DNA of 6,753 nt from Dehalococcoidia bacterium (GCA_030650265.1 JAUSEJ010000215.1:1-6753), one strand, 5' to 3'. Shown: positions 1 through 5,566, counted from the stretch's first letter. Numbers and translations are program-made. Notes: generated from the letters alone by a model not told the origin.

Positions 1-738
1 GACGCGACAAGCGGTGTCCTTTTCCAAATGCGCCCAGACGTAGCTGCCCACCCGCCCGGCTACGAGCACTTCGGCGAGCGGGTCGGTGAGATGCAACATA
101 GCGGCCCGCAAGCGGCTGACGTCCAGTGTCAGGGTGCTGAGGAACTCCCGAGTATGGCGGCCGGCTCGCTGGTGAACTTTCAGGACCAGCAGATCGGCAG
201 GAGTGTCCACATCGAATTGCGTGGCGGCGTTCCGTTCTAGCTGCAAGTCCTCCAGTTCCGCCTGTCTTCGCAAGAGCTGTGCGAGGGAATTGTCGATGTC
301 GGGCAGCTCGATGCGGTCGATGGCGCTAGCGGGGGTGAAGGCGACCATGTCGGCGGAGAACAGGTTATTGGTGATAACGGCGTTCTTGGCCGACATCAAC
401 TGACCGGCTATGGCGGCAAGGTCTTCGGCGGTGAACAGGGCGCCCGCCCCACCGCCGATGTAGAAGGGGAGCGTCACATCATAGCCGACGATCAACTCGC
501 GCAGTCGCCTACCGAAGTGAAATGGCCCCGAGTCTAGCTCCACGGTGACCGAGGGGCCGACTCGCCCGGCCAATGCTGTAGAGTCGGTAGCCACGATAAT
601 ACGGTCGAAGGCGCCAGTTGCCTCCGCCCGTTCGATCGTGTCGAGGGTGATGGCATGCTGCGCTCCAGCGACCATCTGCTCGGCCTGACTATCGCCCTGT
701 CCGCCAACAAATATGATGAGGGTAGGGTATGATGACAT
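1..738 (-). CDS. Nucleotidyltransferase-like protein (MobA/CofC-like fold), partial, 3' end beyond the window
   Basis: An uninterrupted frame of 246 codons runs from an ATG at 738 to the window edge, so the C-terminus is missing. The pattern resembles GT-A fold nucleotidyltransferases of the MobA/CofC type: a hydrophobic first strand (PTLIIFVGG, residues 5-13), a helix and strand ending in FDRIIVATDS (44-53), a central LPFYIGGGAGALFTAEDL stretch (about 90-107) in the place where such enzymes have GGD-P-L-T-x-x-D, and FDVDTPADLLVL (about 175-186), very like the DxDTPxDL motif of those families. The usual N-terminal GGxSxRMGxxK nucleotide-binding loop is not present: after GG comes QGDSQAEQM. 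The substrate therefore cannot be assigned and activity may be altered or lost. Residues after about 190 form a further, mostly helical segment I do not recognise. The gene begins 6 nt after the kinase stop codon, so it is almost certainly co-transcribed as the third gene of the hpf operon. The ribosome site is modest (AGGTG, 2 nt before ATG). Confidence 0.75.
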   Translation of the reverse strand, partial: MSSYPTLIIFVGGQGDSQAEQMVAGAQHAITLDTIERAEATGAFDRIIVATDSTALAGRVGPSVTVELDSGPFHFGRRLRELIVGYDVTLPFYIGGGAGALFTAEDLAAIAGQLMSAKNAVITNNLFSADMVAFTPASAIDRIELPDIDNSLAQLLRRQAELEDLQLERNAATQFDVDTPADLLVLKVHQRAGRHTREFLSTLTLDVSRLRAAMLHLTDPLAEVLVAGRVGSYVWAHLEKDTACRV

Positions 739-744
739 GGGCAC

Positions 745-1716
745 CTATCCCAAAGATGCGCCCCTGTGGGAGGCGTAGGTTTCATCTGACAAGGGTATGA
801 TCTGCACCTGGGGGATGAGGCGGTCCACATCCTCCTTCTTGCATAACTGGGTGCCGGGGGCAAGGGCCGTCGCCGCCCCTGCCGCGGTGCCCAGGCGCAG
901 GCCTTCGACGAATGGCTTGCCCCCGGCGAGGCTGAGAACAATCCCGGCCACCAGTGAATCACCGGCGCCAGTGGTGCTGACGACCTTGATCTGAGGCGAA
1001 ATCACCTTCCATTTCCCCTCGTTGCAGATGGCGATGCTGCCTTGCTTGCCCATGGAGACCACTACGTATTCTATTCCCCGCTCATGAAGGTTCATGGCAG
1101 CGGTAAAGACGTCTGCCTCATCTGCTATGAGGCGACCGACCAGGGCTTCCAGCTCACGCCAATTAGGTTTTATCATCGTCGGTCCGGCGGCAACGCCCAA
1201 TACCAGCGGCGTGCCGTCGGCATCGAGGATGGTGTTAGCGCCGAGTTTCTTGGCGAAATCGATGAATCCGGCGTAGACATCCGGCTCGATCCCGGGAGGA
1301 ACGCTGCCGGCGACCACAAGCCAACTGCCAAAGGTCAGATGGGCGTGGAGGCGGGCCCGGAGCGCCTTGACGAACTTTGGATCGGTCGTAGGGCCGGTAT
1401 CGTTTATGTTGGTAGTGACGCCCCGCCCTTGCTCGACTATTTCGATGTTGGTCCGCGTTTGTCCAGGCGTGTGAATGAAGTCGTCGAAGATGCCCCGATC
1501 ATTCAGAGCATGCTCCACGAATCTGCCCACAGATCCGGAGACAAACCCCATGGCCAGGCTTTCCTGCCCCAACTCGCGAATCACTCGCGAGACGTTGATG
1601 CCCTTTCCCCCCGGGTCGATCAGGGACTCTTTGGCCCGGTTAACCTCGCCGACGACCAACCTGTCGAGAAAAACCGTTTTGTCCATGGCCGGATTGAGGG
1701 TTAGGGTGATTATCAC
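745..1716 (-). CDS. fruK: 1-phosphofructokinase-family sugar kinase (PfkB/ribokinase superfamily)
   Basis: A 323-residue protein, close to the usual length for FruK/LacC-type kinases. Visible family signatures are LTLNPAMDK at residues 5-13, the sugar-binding GGKGINVSRV at 36-45, TRTNI at 87-91, GSVPPG at 137-142, KPNWRELE at 183-190, and the ATP-site/catalytic TTGAGDS at 248-254, with Asp253 as the expected catalytic base. These enzymes phosphorylate a phosphosugar such as fructose 1-phosphate, tagatose 6-phosphate or fructose 6-phosphate in the cytoplasm. No PTS component or FruR-like regulator is in the window, so the substrate is not settled; the symbol reflects family resemblance only. 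The start is GTG, preceded by GGAG about 10 nt upstream. It lies 25 nt after hpf and 6 nt before the nucleotidyltransferase-like gene, implying one operon. No frameshift or missing key residue is seen. Confidence 0.9.
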   Translation of the reverse strand: MIITLTLNPAMDKTVFLDRLVVGEVNRAKESLIDPGGKGINVSRVIRELGQESLAMGFVSGSVGRFVEHALNDRGIFDDFIHTPGQTRTNIEIVEQGRGVTTNINDTGPTTDPKFVKALRARLHAHLTFGSWLVVAGSVPPGIEPDVYAGFIDFAKKLGANTILDADGTPLVLGVAAGPTMIKPNWRELEALVGRLIADEADVFTAAMNLHERGIEYVVVSMGKQGSIAICNEGKWKVISPQIKVVSTTGAGDSLVAGIVLSLAGGKPFVEGLRLGTAAGAATALAPGTQLCKKEDVDRLIPQVQIIPLSDETYASHRGASLG

Positions 1717-1741
1717 GGCGGTCTTGCTCCGACTACGATCG

Positions 1742-2305
1742 CTATGGGCGCTCCGGCTCGATCATGCCGTACTGCCCATCTCCCCGGCGGTAAACGACGC
1801 TGTACCGGTCTGTGGAGGCGTTAAAGAACAGGAAGAAACTGTGTCCTAGCAACTCCATCTGCTCGGTGGCCTCTTCCGGATACATCGGCTTGATGGGGAA
1901 GCGCTTGACCCTCATAAGTATGCCGGCCTCGGTTTCGTCTTGATCTTCGTCTGCTGGATCGGGGGTATCTTGCTCGATGTCCCTGATCGCGAGCCCGGAT
2001 CTTCCTCTCCGAGAGGACTTTCCCTTGAAACGCTTGATCTGCTGAATTATGGAGTGGGACACGGCGTCCACGGCAGCGCGCATGTCGGCGTCTCTCTCCT
2101 CGGCCCGGAGGATCGTGCCATCGGCGATTGCCGTCACCTGTACAACAAAGCGGTCTCCCTGACTCTTCGTCTTCTCCTCGGCGACCTCAACCTCCGTCTG
2201 GACGAGATGCTCGAGGTAATGATCCAGTTTGCCGATCTTCTTCTCTATATAATCTCGGGCGACATCGGGAATCTCCGTGTTTCTCCCTTTGATTATCAAT
2301 TCCAT
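1742..2305 (-). CDS. hpf: Ribosome hibernation promoting factor, long form (HPF/RaiA family)
   Basis: A 187-residue protein with both domains of long HPF. Residues 1-95 match the N-terminal S30AE domain that binds the 30S decoding region (MELIIKGRNTEI, then EVEVAEEK, the strand FVVQVTAIADG, and the basic helix ending QIKRFKGKSSRRGR). Residues about 100-128 are a charged acidic linker. Residues 129-185 are the C-terminal dimerisation domain, with VKRFPIKPMYPEEATEQMELLGHSFF split over 133-158 and YSVVYRRGDGQYGMIEP at 168-184. Long HPF pairs two 70S ribosomes into inactive 100S dimers in stationary phase or stress. The ATG is preceded by GGAG with a 10-nt spacing. It is the first gene of a minus-strand operon with the sugar kinase and nucleotidyltransferase-like genes, which is unusual company, and has its own recognisable promoter. 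The identification is secure. Confidence 0.96.
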   Translation of the reverse strand: MELIIKGRNTEIPDVARDYIEKKIGKLDHYLEHLVQTEVEVAEEKTKSQGDRFVVQVTAIADGTILRAEERDADMRAAVDAVSHSIIQQIKRFKGKSSRRGRSGLAIRDIEQDTPDPADEDQDETEAGILMRVKRFPIKPMYPEEATEQMELLGHSFFLFFNASTDRYSVVYRRGDGQYGMIEPERP

Positions 2306-2370
2306 AAGTCTATATCTCCAATCCTACGTTGCTGCGATGCGATCTAAACAGCCAAGGCTGATAGACTTAT
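2304..2370. repeat. Perfect 10-bp inverted repeat spanning the hpf leader
   Basis: ATAAGTCTAT at 2304-2313 and its exact reverse complement ATAGACTTAT at 2361-2370 are separated by 47 nt. One arm overlaps the last bases of the predicted hpf -10 box and the start site; the other overlaps the first bases of the hpf start codon. A second dyad, CAGCC-AA-GGCTG at 2349-2360, directly abuts the upstream arm. The arms could be paired operator sites. They could also fold the leader RNA over the start codon if transcription begins upstream of 2370, which the predicted promoter does not support. Arms this AT-rich may also arise by chance. Confidence 0.5.
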
Positions 2371-2397
2371 TCTAGTCGAAATCAGCCCTTATTACAA
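2369..2397 (-). promoter_or_regulatory. Predicted sigma70-type promoter of the hpf operon
   Basis: Read on the minus strand, TTGTAA (2397-2392) and TAGAAT (2374-2369) are separated by 17 nt, with four and five of six matches to the -35 and -10 consensus. The start of transcription would fall near 2362, giving an hpf leader of about 57 nt. It lies back to back with the promoter of the divergent DUF362 gene, about 20 nt between the two -35 boxes. This is a pattern match only. Confidence 0.55.
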
Positions 2398-2417
2398 ATC
2401 GAAGGAAAAAGGACGAT

Positions 2418-2446
2418 TTGACGTCTCTAGCCGCTTTCGGTATGAT
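2418..2446 (+). promoter_or_regulatory. Predicted strong sigma70-type promoter of the DUF362 gene
   Basis: TTGACG (2418-2423) and TATGAT (2441-2446) are each five of six matches to consensus and have the optimal 17-nt spacing. Transcription would start near 2453. That is only about 12 nt before the ATG at 2465 and within the GGGAGG ribosome site, so the leader would be extremely short. Confidence 0.65.
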
Positions 2447-2451
2447 TAAGT

Positions 2452-2457
2452 GGGAGG
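2452..2457 (+). promoter_or_regulatory. Ribosome binding site that sets the DUF362 start
   Basis: GGGAGG lies 7 nt before the ATG at 2465, ideal spacing. It argues against the in-frame GTG at 2450, which would overlap the ribosome site itself and lie upstream of the predicted transcript start. Confidence 0.8.
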
Positions 2458-2464
2458 ACTTTCG

Positions 2465-3577
2465 ATGGCAACAAAAGCAACTGTGGCAATACTTCGCACC
2501 CGCCCTGAGACAGTTTTGGCCGACTACGAGCGATTACTCGATCTGGCAAACGTCGGGAAGGCTCTCGATCCGTCGGCGACGACTATACTCAAGGATAACA
2601 TTTCCTGGCATTATCCTTTTCCAGGGGCCAATACGACGCCATGGCAAATGGAAGGAACGATCGTGGCGCTGCGAAAAGCAGGCTACAAGGATCTGACCTG
2701 TGTGCAAAACAGGACCGTTGTAACTAACGCTTTCAAGGGCACGGATCTCAACGGCTACTGGCCGATATGCCGGACGTACGACATTCCGGTACTGTTCAAC
2801 TTCCGCCCGGGCGATATGAACTGGATCGAGTACAAGCCAAAGGCAAAGATGCTGGTCCTCGATCGAATCTTCAATGATAACATCAAGATTCCGGATTATT
2901 TCTTCGGCAAGAATGTCGTTCATCTTCCCACCGTCAAGTGCCATATCTACACGACAACAACCGGCGCCATGAAGAACGCGTTCGGCGGACTACTCAGCGA
3001 AAAGCGACATTACACTCACTCGTGGATTCACGAGACCCTCGTCGACCTGCTGGCGATTCAGAAGGAGATTCATCCTGGTATCTTCGCCATCATGGATGGC
3101 ACGACTGCTGGCAATGGGGCAGGCCCCCGCATTATGAAGCCGGAAACGAAGGATGTGATCCTCGCTAGCGCCGATCAGGTGGCCATCGACGCGGTTGCGG
3201 CCAAACTCATGGGGTTCGATCCTCTCTCTATTCCCTACATCCGGCTGGCGCATGAGGCTGGCCTGGGTGTGGGAGACCCGCGTGAGATCGAGGTGCTCGG
3301 CGATACCGAAGTGGCGAAAGAAAGCTGGGGCTTCAAAGTTGGCCAGACCTTTCTGAAGAGACTTGGCTGGCTTGCCTGGTATGGCCCGACTAAAGTGTTT
3401 CAGAACCTCGTCCTGCACACCCCTATCGCCCATGGCGCCTTCCTCACCTCCGAGATCTACCACGACTACTACCGCTGGAAGTTCATCGAGAAGAAGGTTT
3501 ACGAAGACTGGCGAAAGACGTCGCATTGGGGCGAGATGTTCATCCAGTATGAAAAGTCCGGTGTTATGGCCAAGTAG
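2465..3577 (+). CDS. DUF362 domain-containing protein
   Basis: A 370-residue protein from the ATG at 2465 that resembles the DUF362 family (PF04015). The family's typical core is visible: VVHLPTVKCHIYTTTTGAMKN at about 151-171 (written here across the segments VVHLPTVKCH and IYTTTTGAMKN), followed by AFGGLL (172-177), then AIMDGTTAGNGAGPR at 208-222 and ASADQVAIDAVAAKLMGFDP at 234-253. Some DUF362 proteins carry a ferredoxin-like CxxCxxC cluster domain; none is seen here, and only three cysteines occur. No signal peptide or membrane segment is evident, so a cytoplasmic location is inferred. The biochemical role of the family is not established, so no function is given. The C-terminal 80 residues are rich in aromatic residues (repeated W, Y and F). 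The gene is a single plus-strand unit with its own strong promoter, divergent from hpf and convergent with the MerT/HMA gene. Confidence 0.88.
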   Translation: MATKATVAILRTRPETVLADYERLLDLANVGKALDPSATTILKDNISWHYPFPGANTTPWQMEGTIVALRKAGYKDLTCVQNRTVVTNAFKGTDLNGYWPICRTYDIPVLFNFRPGDMNWIEYKPKAKMLVLDRIFNDNIKIPDYFFGKNVVHLPTVKCHIYTTTTGAMKNAFGGLLSEKRHYTHSWIHETLVDLLAIQKEIHPGIFAIMDGTTAGNGAGPRIMKPETKDVILASADQVAIDAVAAKLMGFDPLSIPYIRLAHEAGLGVGDPREIEVLGDTEVAKESWGFKVGQTFLKRLGWLAWYGPTKVFQNLVLHTPIAHGAFLTSEIYHDYYRWKFIEKKVYEDWRKTSHWGEMFIQYEKSGVMAK

Positions 3578-3626
3578 GGGACTTCCGAGGAATTATTTGG
3601 CAACTTCGTAAGAAGCCCGGCCATTG

Positions 3627-3645
3627 GATCTACAACCGCTAGATC
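3627..3645. repeat. Small dyad in the convergent intergenic gap (3578-3754)
   Basis: GATCTA (3627-3632) and TAGATC (3640-3645) form a perfect 6-bp stem around a 7-nt loop. It sits between two genes whose ends face each other, where a bidirectional terminator would be expected. The stem has only two GC pairs and no T-tract follows on either strand, so a terminator role is weakly supported. I see no other gene, RNA or strong hairpin in the 177-nt gap. Confidence 0.3.
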
Positions 3646-3754
3646 GGCGTCGTTAACCCGTACACCGACACAAACCGCTATATGTCGCCAGCGAAGGCCA
3701 AAACTAAAACTAGGTTCGTAGCTGATGTACAAGGGCGATCAACTGCTGAGCCGG

Positions 3755-4420
3755 TCAGGGCATGGGCCGATCCGAGACTATGGCGGTTTTGTACTTTGTC
3801 TTCTCGTTGATAATCTTCACCACGGCTTCGGCCGAGGTCTTGTTGCTATCATAGACTAGGACGCCGGTGCCCTCGGGAAAATGGGCCTCGATGAGCGTGA
3901 CTCCGGGCTGTGACACGACAGCCCCTTCGACCGAAGTCGCTCAGCCAGCTCAGGTCATGCCCGAGATCGAGAGATCGGCCCGGCGCACGCCGAACATTCT
4001 CGGCTGTGCAGGAGAAGCCTGGCCGGATGCGGCGGCTGATCTGCCTGCTGCTGCCGCTACGCTGGCGATGTGTTGGCCGGCCACTGGCGCTAGAATGGGC
4101 GAGACCACCTGAGTGAGCAGGATGTACAGGGCGCCGGCCGTCCCCGACAAAACGAGAGGAAACAGCCATTTGTTGCGCTTTGTTTCCTCGACAGAGCAGA
4201 CGGTGGCCTGTCGGCGGCGGGCGTATAGAAGCCCCCCCACCAACAACAGCCCGCCCAACACATAGAATAGTGGGCTGTATGAGGTGGCGGCAACGAGGAA
4301 CGAGGCACTCGAAAGGCCGAGAAGGATGGCCAGGGGCGGTCCTACACAGCAGATGCTGGCGATTAATCCGCCGCCCAGGCCCCAGTGGACGACGCGCATC
4401 TTCCAAAGGCGATGTAGCAT
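3755..4420 (-). CDS. MerT-type mercury transporter fused to an HMA domain, predicted double-selenocysteine (UxxU) protein
   Basis: The frame is 221 codons long if two in-frame TGA codons (3950-3952 and 3941-3943) are decoded. Residues 1-110 resemble MerT: a first membrane segment with the vicinal pair SICCVGPP (Cys24-Cys25), a second at about 50-66, a cytoplasmic loop with Cys75 (ATVCSVEE), and a third at about 84-108. An Ala/Ser/Gly-rich linker (115-145) leads to DLSISGMT (149-156). The next four codons are TGA-Ala-Gly-TGA (157-160). The frame continues ATSVEGAVVSQPGV, HFPEGTGVLVYD and SAEAVVKIINEK, then KYKTAIV, matching MerP/HMA domains through the last strand. Both Cys of the metal-binding GMTCxxC are therefore TGA, and all other Cys are TGC or TGT. 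A SECIS-like hairpin follows. The likely role is Hg(II) capture and uptake across the inner membrane. The ATG at 4420 is chosen for its AGGAGGT site; in-frame ATGs at 4423, 4444 and 4459 are alternatives. The final stop is TGA at 3755-3757. No merR or merA is in the window. A double-nonsense pseudogene is the main alternative. Confidence 0.82.
3905..3924 (-). promoter_or_regulatory. Predicted bacterial SECIS hairpin
   Basis: On the mRNA, GGGCUGU (3924-3918) pairs perfectly with ACAGCCC (3911-3905) around the loop CGUGUC. The 7-bp GC-rich stem has a G in the second loop position. The loop begins 23 nt after the second UGA and 32 nt after the first, both inside the roughly 16-37 nt window I recall for bacterial SECIS elements. 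One hairpin could thus serve both codons. Immediately upstream, CUUC-GGUC-GAAG (3936-3925) is a smaller stem with GG opening its loop, 17 nt after the first UGA; it may be a second, weaker element or an extension. SelB binding is inferred. Confidence 0.7.
3941..3952 (-). other. Two in-frame TGA codons replacing both cysteines of the HMA CxxC
   Basis: The minus-strand codons are TGA-GCT-GGC-TGA, directly after GGC-ATG-ACC (Gly-Met-Thr). In HMA domains GMT is followed by Cys-x-x-Cys, so both TGA codons fall exactly on the two metal ligands. Each is one substitution away from TGC or TGT. This is the classical signature of selenocysteine replacing cysteine. Confidence 0.85.
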
Positions 4421-4424
4421 CATT

Positions 4425-4431
4425 ACCTCCT
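4425..4431 (-). promoter_or_regulatory. Ribosome binding site of the MerT/HMA gene
   Basis: AGGAGGT read on the minus strand lies 5 nt (counting from AGGAGG) before the ATG at 4420 and only 2 nt before the adjacent ATG at 4423. It favours 4420 as the start over the longer frame from 4459, which would overlap the end of the upstream propeller gene. Confidence 0.75.
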
Positions 4432-4446
4432 CAATATGTTTCATGG

Positions 4447-5502
4447 TCAATGGGCCCATGAGGGAAACTCGCCAATGGCCAGGATCAGCGGAATGCCGGA
4501 TCCGTCGACTGTCACTCTTATAAGCACTGGTTCGTCTCCACGCTGTTGTTCTGCCGACACCATCGTCTTGGCGCTATCCGCAGACCAGACGGGCGTCGTG
4601 AGATTGTAGGCTAGAAGCAGATCTCTTGGCCTCCCTCCCGCAAGCGGGGGAAGGATAGCCAGGGTTTTCTGCTCGCCATCCTTTAGCACAAGAGCAATCA
4701 TCTTGCCATCAGGCGACCAAGAGGGTGACCAACTGCCACTGGCCACGCCGACGGCAAGCCTCACCGCCTTGCCGCTCCTAACCTCGACTAGGAGCAATTC
4801 CTCATCGCTATCTTTGGGCATTGAGCGGACAGCAAGCTGATCCGAGCGCGGTGACCATGTCAGTTCGCCGAACCTACCCTCAATCAGCAGTCGGGGGTTT
4901 GCGCCGTCAGCTTGGACGAGGAAGACGCCGCCGGTGGTGGGTGTCTTGTTGAAGCTGAAAGCGATTGTAGCGCCATCCGGTGACCATGCAGGCGTGTTGA
5001 TATTACCTTCGTAGATGCGTTGGAGTTCGCTCCCATCTACGTTCACCGTGTAGAGTCCCTGCCGATCCTTCGAGGAATCGCGAAAGGCGAGACGTTTTCC
5101 GTCGGGCGACCAGGTTGGTCTGCTGTAGAGGCCGGTGGCAGGGGCGACCTTATGCTCGCCTGTTCCGTCCGCTCTAGCCACAAAGACGCCTACCCGGTCC
5201 GGCGCATTCAGGGCGATGAAGGCGATGTTAGCGCCGTCGGGCGACCATACCGGCGTGGTATCGATGGGTCCTTGGGTGATGAAGGTGGGTGCGCCGCCGT
5301 TGCCAGTTGCCTTGGCAATTTTCCCTCCCTGGGAGAACACTATGTGGCCTTCGACCTTAGCGGATGATTCAGCGCTGCCAGACGACGCCTGCGGGTAAGC
5401 CGAGACAAAGGACATGAGGTCGCGCCCGATGAAGATAGCGGCTACTACCGTGAAAAGCACGAGGATTGCAACAATCAAGGCGTTGAACAGGCGAAGAATC
5501 AT
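4447..5502 (-). CDS. Membrane-anchored PD40 (TolB-like) beta-propeller protein
   Basis: A 351-residue protein. Residues 5-25 form one strong hydrophobic segment after a short N-terminus with a single Arg, consistent with a signal anchor, followed by a Ser/Ala-rich spacer (about 38-49). The rest is a run of PD40/WD40-like blades, each with the W-S-P-D-G core: PVWSPDGANIAF (84-95), PTWSPDGKRLAF (129-140), PAWSPDGATIAF (171-182), LTWSPRSDQLAV (214-225), PSWSPDGKMIAL (260-271) and the degenerate PVWSADSAKTMV (304-315), ending FPSWAH. Six blades are therefore visible, as in TolB, though it lacks the TolB N-terminal domain. It probably lies outside the membrane as a protein-binding scaffold; the partner is unknown. 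A ribosome site AAGGA lies 8 nt before the ATG. The gene stops with TGA, 26 nt before the MerT/HMA start, so the two are likely co-transcribed. That TGA is followed in frame by another TGA and a TAA within nine codons, so it acts as a normal stop. Confidence 0.85.
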   Translation of the reverse strand: MILRLFNALIVAILVLFTVVAAIFIGRDLMSFVSAYPQASSGSAESSAKVEGHIVFSQGGKIAKATGNGGAPTFITQGPIDTTPVWSPDGANIAFIALNAPDRVGVFVARADGTGEHKVAPATGLYSRPTWSPDGKRLAFRDSSKDRQGLYTVNVDGSELQRIYEGNINTPAWSPDGATIAFSFNKTPTTGGVFLVQADGANPRLLIEGRFGELTWSPRSDQLAVRSMPKDSDEELLLVEVRSGKAVRLAVGVASGSWSPSWSPDGKMIALVLKDGEQKTLAILPPLAGGRPRDLLLAYNLTTPVWSADSAKTMVSAEQQRGDEPVLIRVTVDGSGIPLILAIGEFPSWAH

Positions 5503-5520
5503 GCAGTTCTTCCTTCATAG

Positions 5521-5553
5521 CCAAATATCCGAATGGAAGGATATGATATTTGG
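5521..5553. promoter_or_regulatory. Predicted operator dyad over the -10 region
   Basis: CCAAATATC (5521-5529) and GATATTTGG (5545-5553) are perfect inverted 9-mers with a 15-nt spacer. Inside, ATATCC (5525-5530) and GGATAT (5539-5544) form a second perfect dyad with an 8-nt spacer, so the two registers overlap. The element covers the promoter spacer, the -10 box and the start site, the usual place for a repressor site. AT-rich imperfect dyads like this suit ArsR/SmtB-type metal sensors, but no regulator is encoded in the window. A terminator for the upstream gene is less likely because no U-tract follows. Confidence 0.55.
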
Positions 5554-5566
5554 GCAAAGATGTCAA
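5538..5566 (-). promoter_or_regulatory. Predicted promoter of the propeller-MerT/HMA operon
   Basis: On the minus strand a perfect TTGACA (5566-5561) is followed after 17 nt by TATCCT (5543-5538), four of six matches to the -10 consensus. Transcription would start near 5531, leaving a leader of about 29 nt. A weak -10 with a perfect -35 and an overlapping dyad suits a regulated promoter. Confidence 0.6.

Noticed and set aside
1042..1704. A 220-codon plus-strand open frame opposite the sugar kinase.
   Set aside because: It is antisense to a clearly recognised kinase, has no recognisable domain and reflects codon bias of the opposite strand.
1940..2347. A plus-strand open frame opposite hpf.
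   Set aside because: Antisense shadow of a secure hpf gene, with no ribosome site or family resemblance.
2534..3526. Minus-strand frames (2534-2944 and 2990-3526) opposite the DUF362 gene.
   Set aside because: Both are antisense to a gene with a strong promoter, good ribosome site and family motifs, and neither resembles a known protein.
3627..3645. A rho-independent terminator between the convergent genes.
   Set aside because: The stem is short and AT-rich and no T-tract follows on either strand, so it is listed only as a dyad.
3755..3949. Decayed pseudogene: the HMA tail as a remnant after a nonsense mutation.
   Set aside because: Sixty-one codons after the second TGA remain open and preserve HMA sequence, and the only two disruptions hit exactly the two metal ligands. 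Random decay would not be expected to do this, though it cannot be fully excluded without relatives.
3941..3952. Genome-wide reassignment of TGA to an amino acid (Trp or Gly codes) as the reason for the in-frame TGAs.
   Set aside because: The propeller gene ends naturally at a TGA (4447-4449) right after its last blade, followed quickly in frame by another TGA and a TAA. In the other genes TGA does not occur internally, and Trp and Gly use ordinary codons. Both internal TGAs fall only on conserved Cys positions.
3849..4406. An alternative 185-codon minus-strand frame that bypasses the TGA codons.
   Set aside because: Its product is an Arg/Ser/Pro-rich shadow translation with no family resemblance, while the MerT and HMA sequences are both in the other frame before and after the TGA codons. 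No frameshift is needed.
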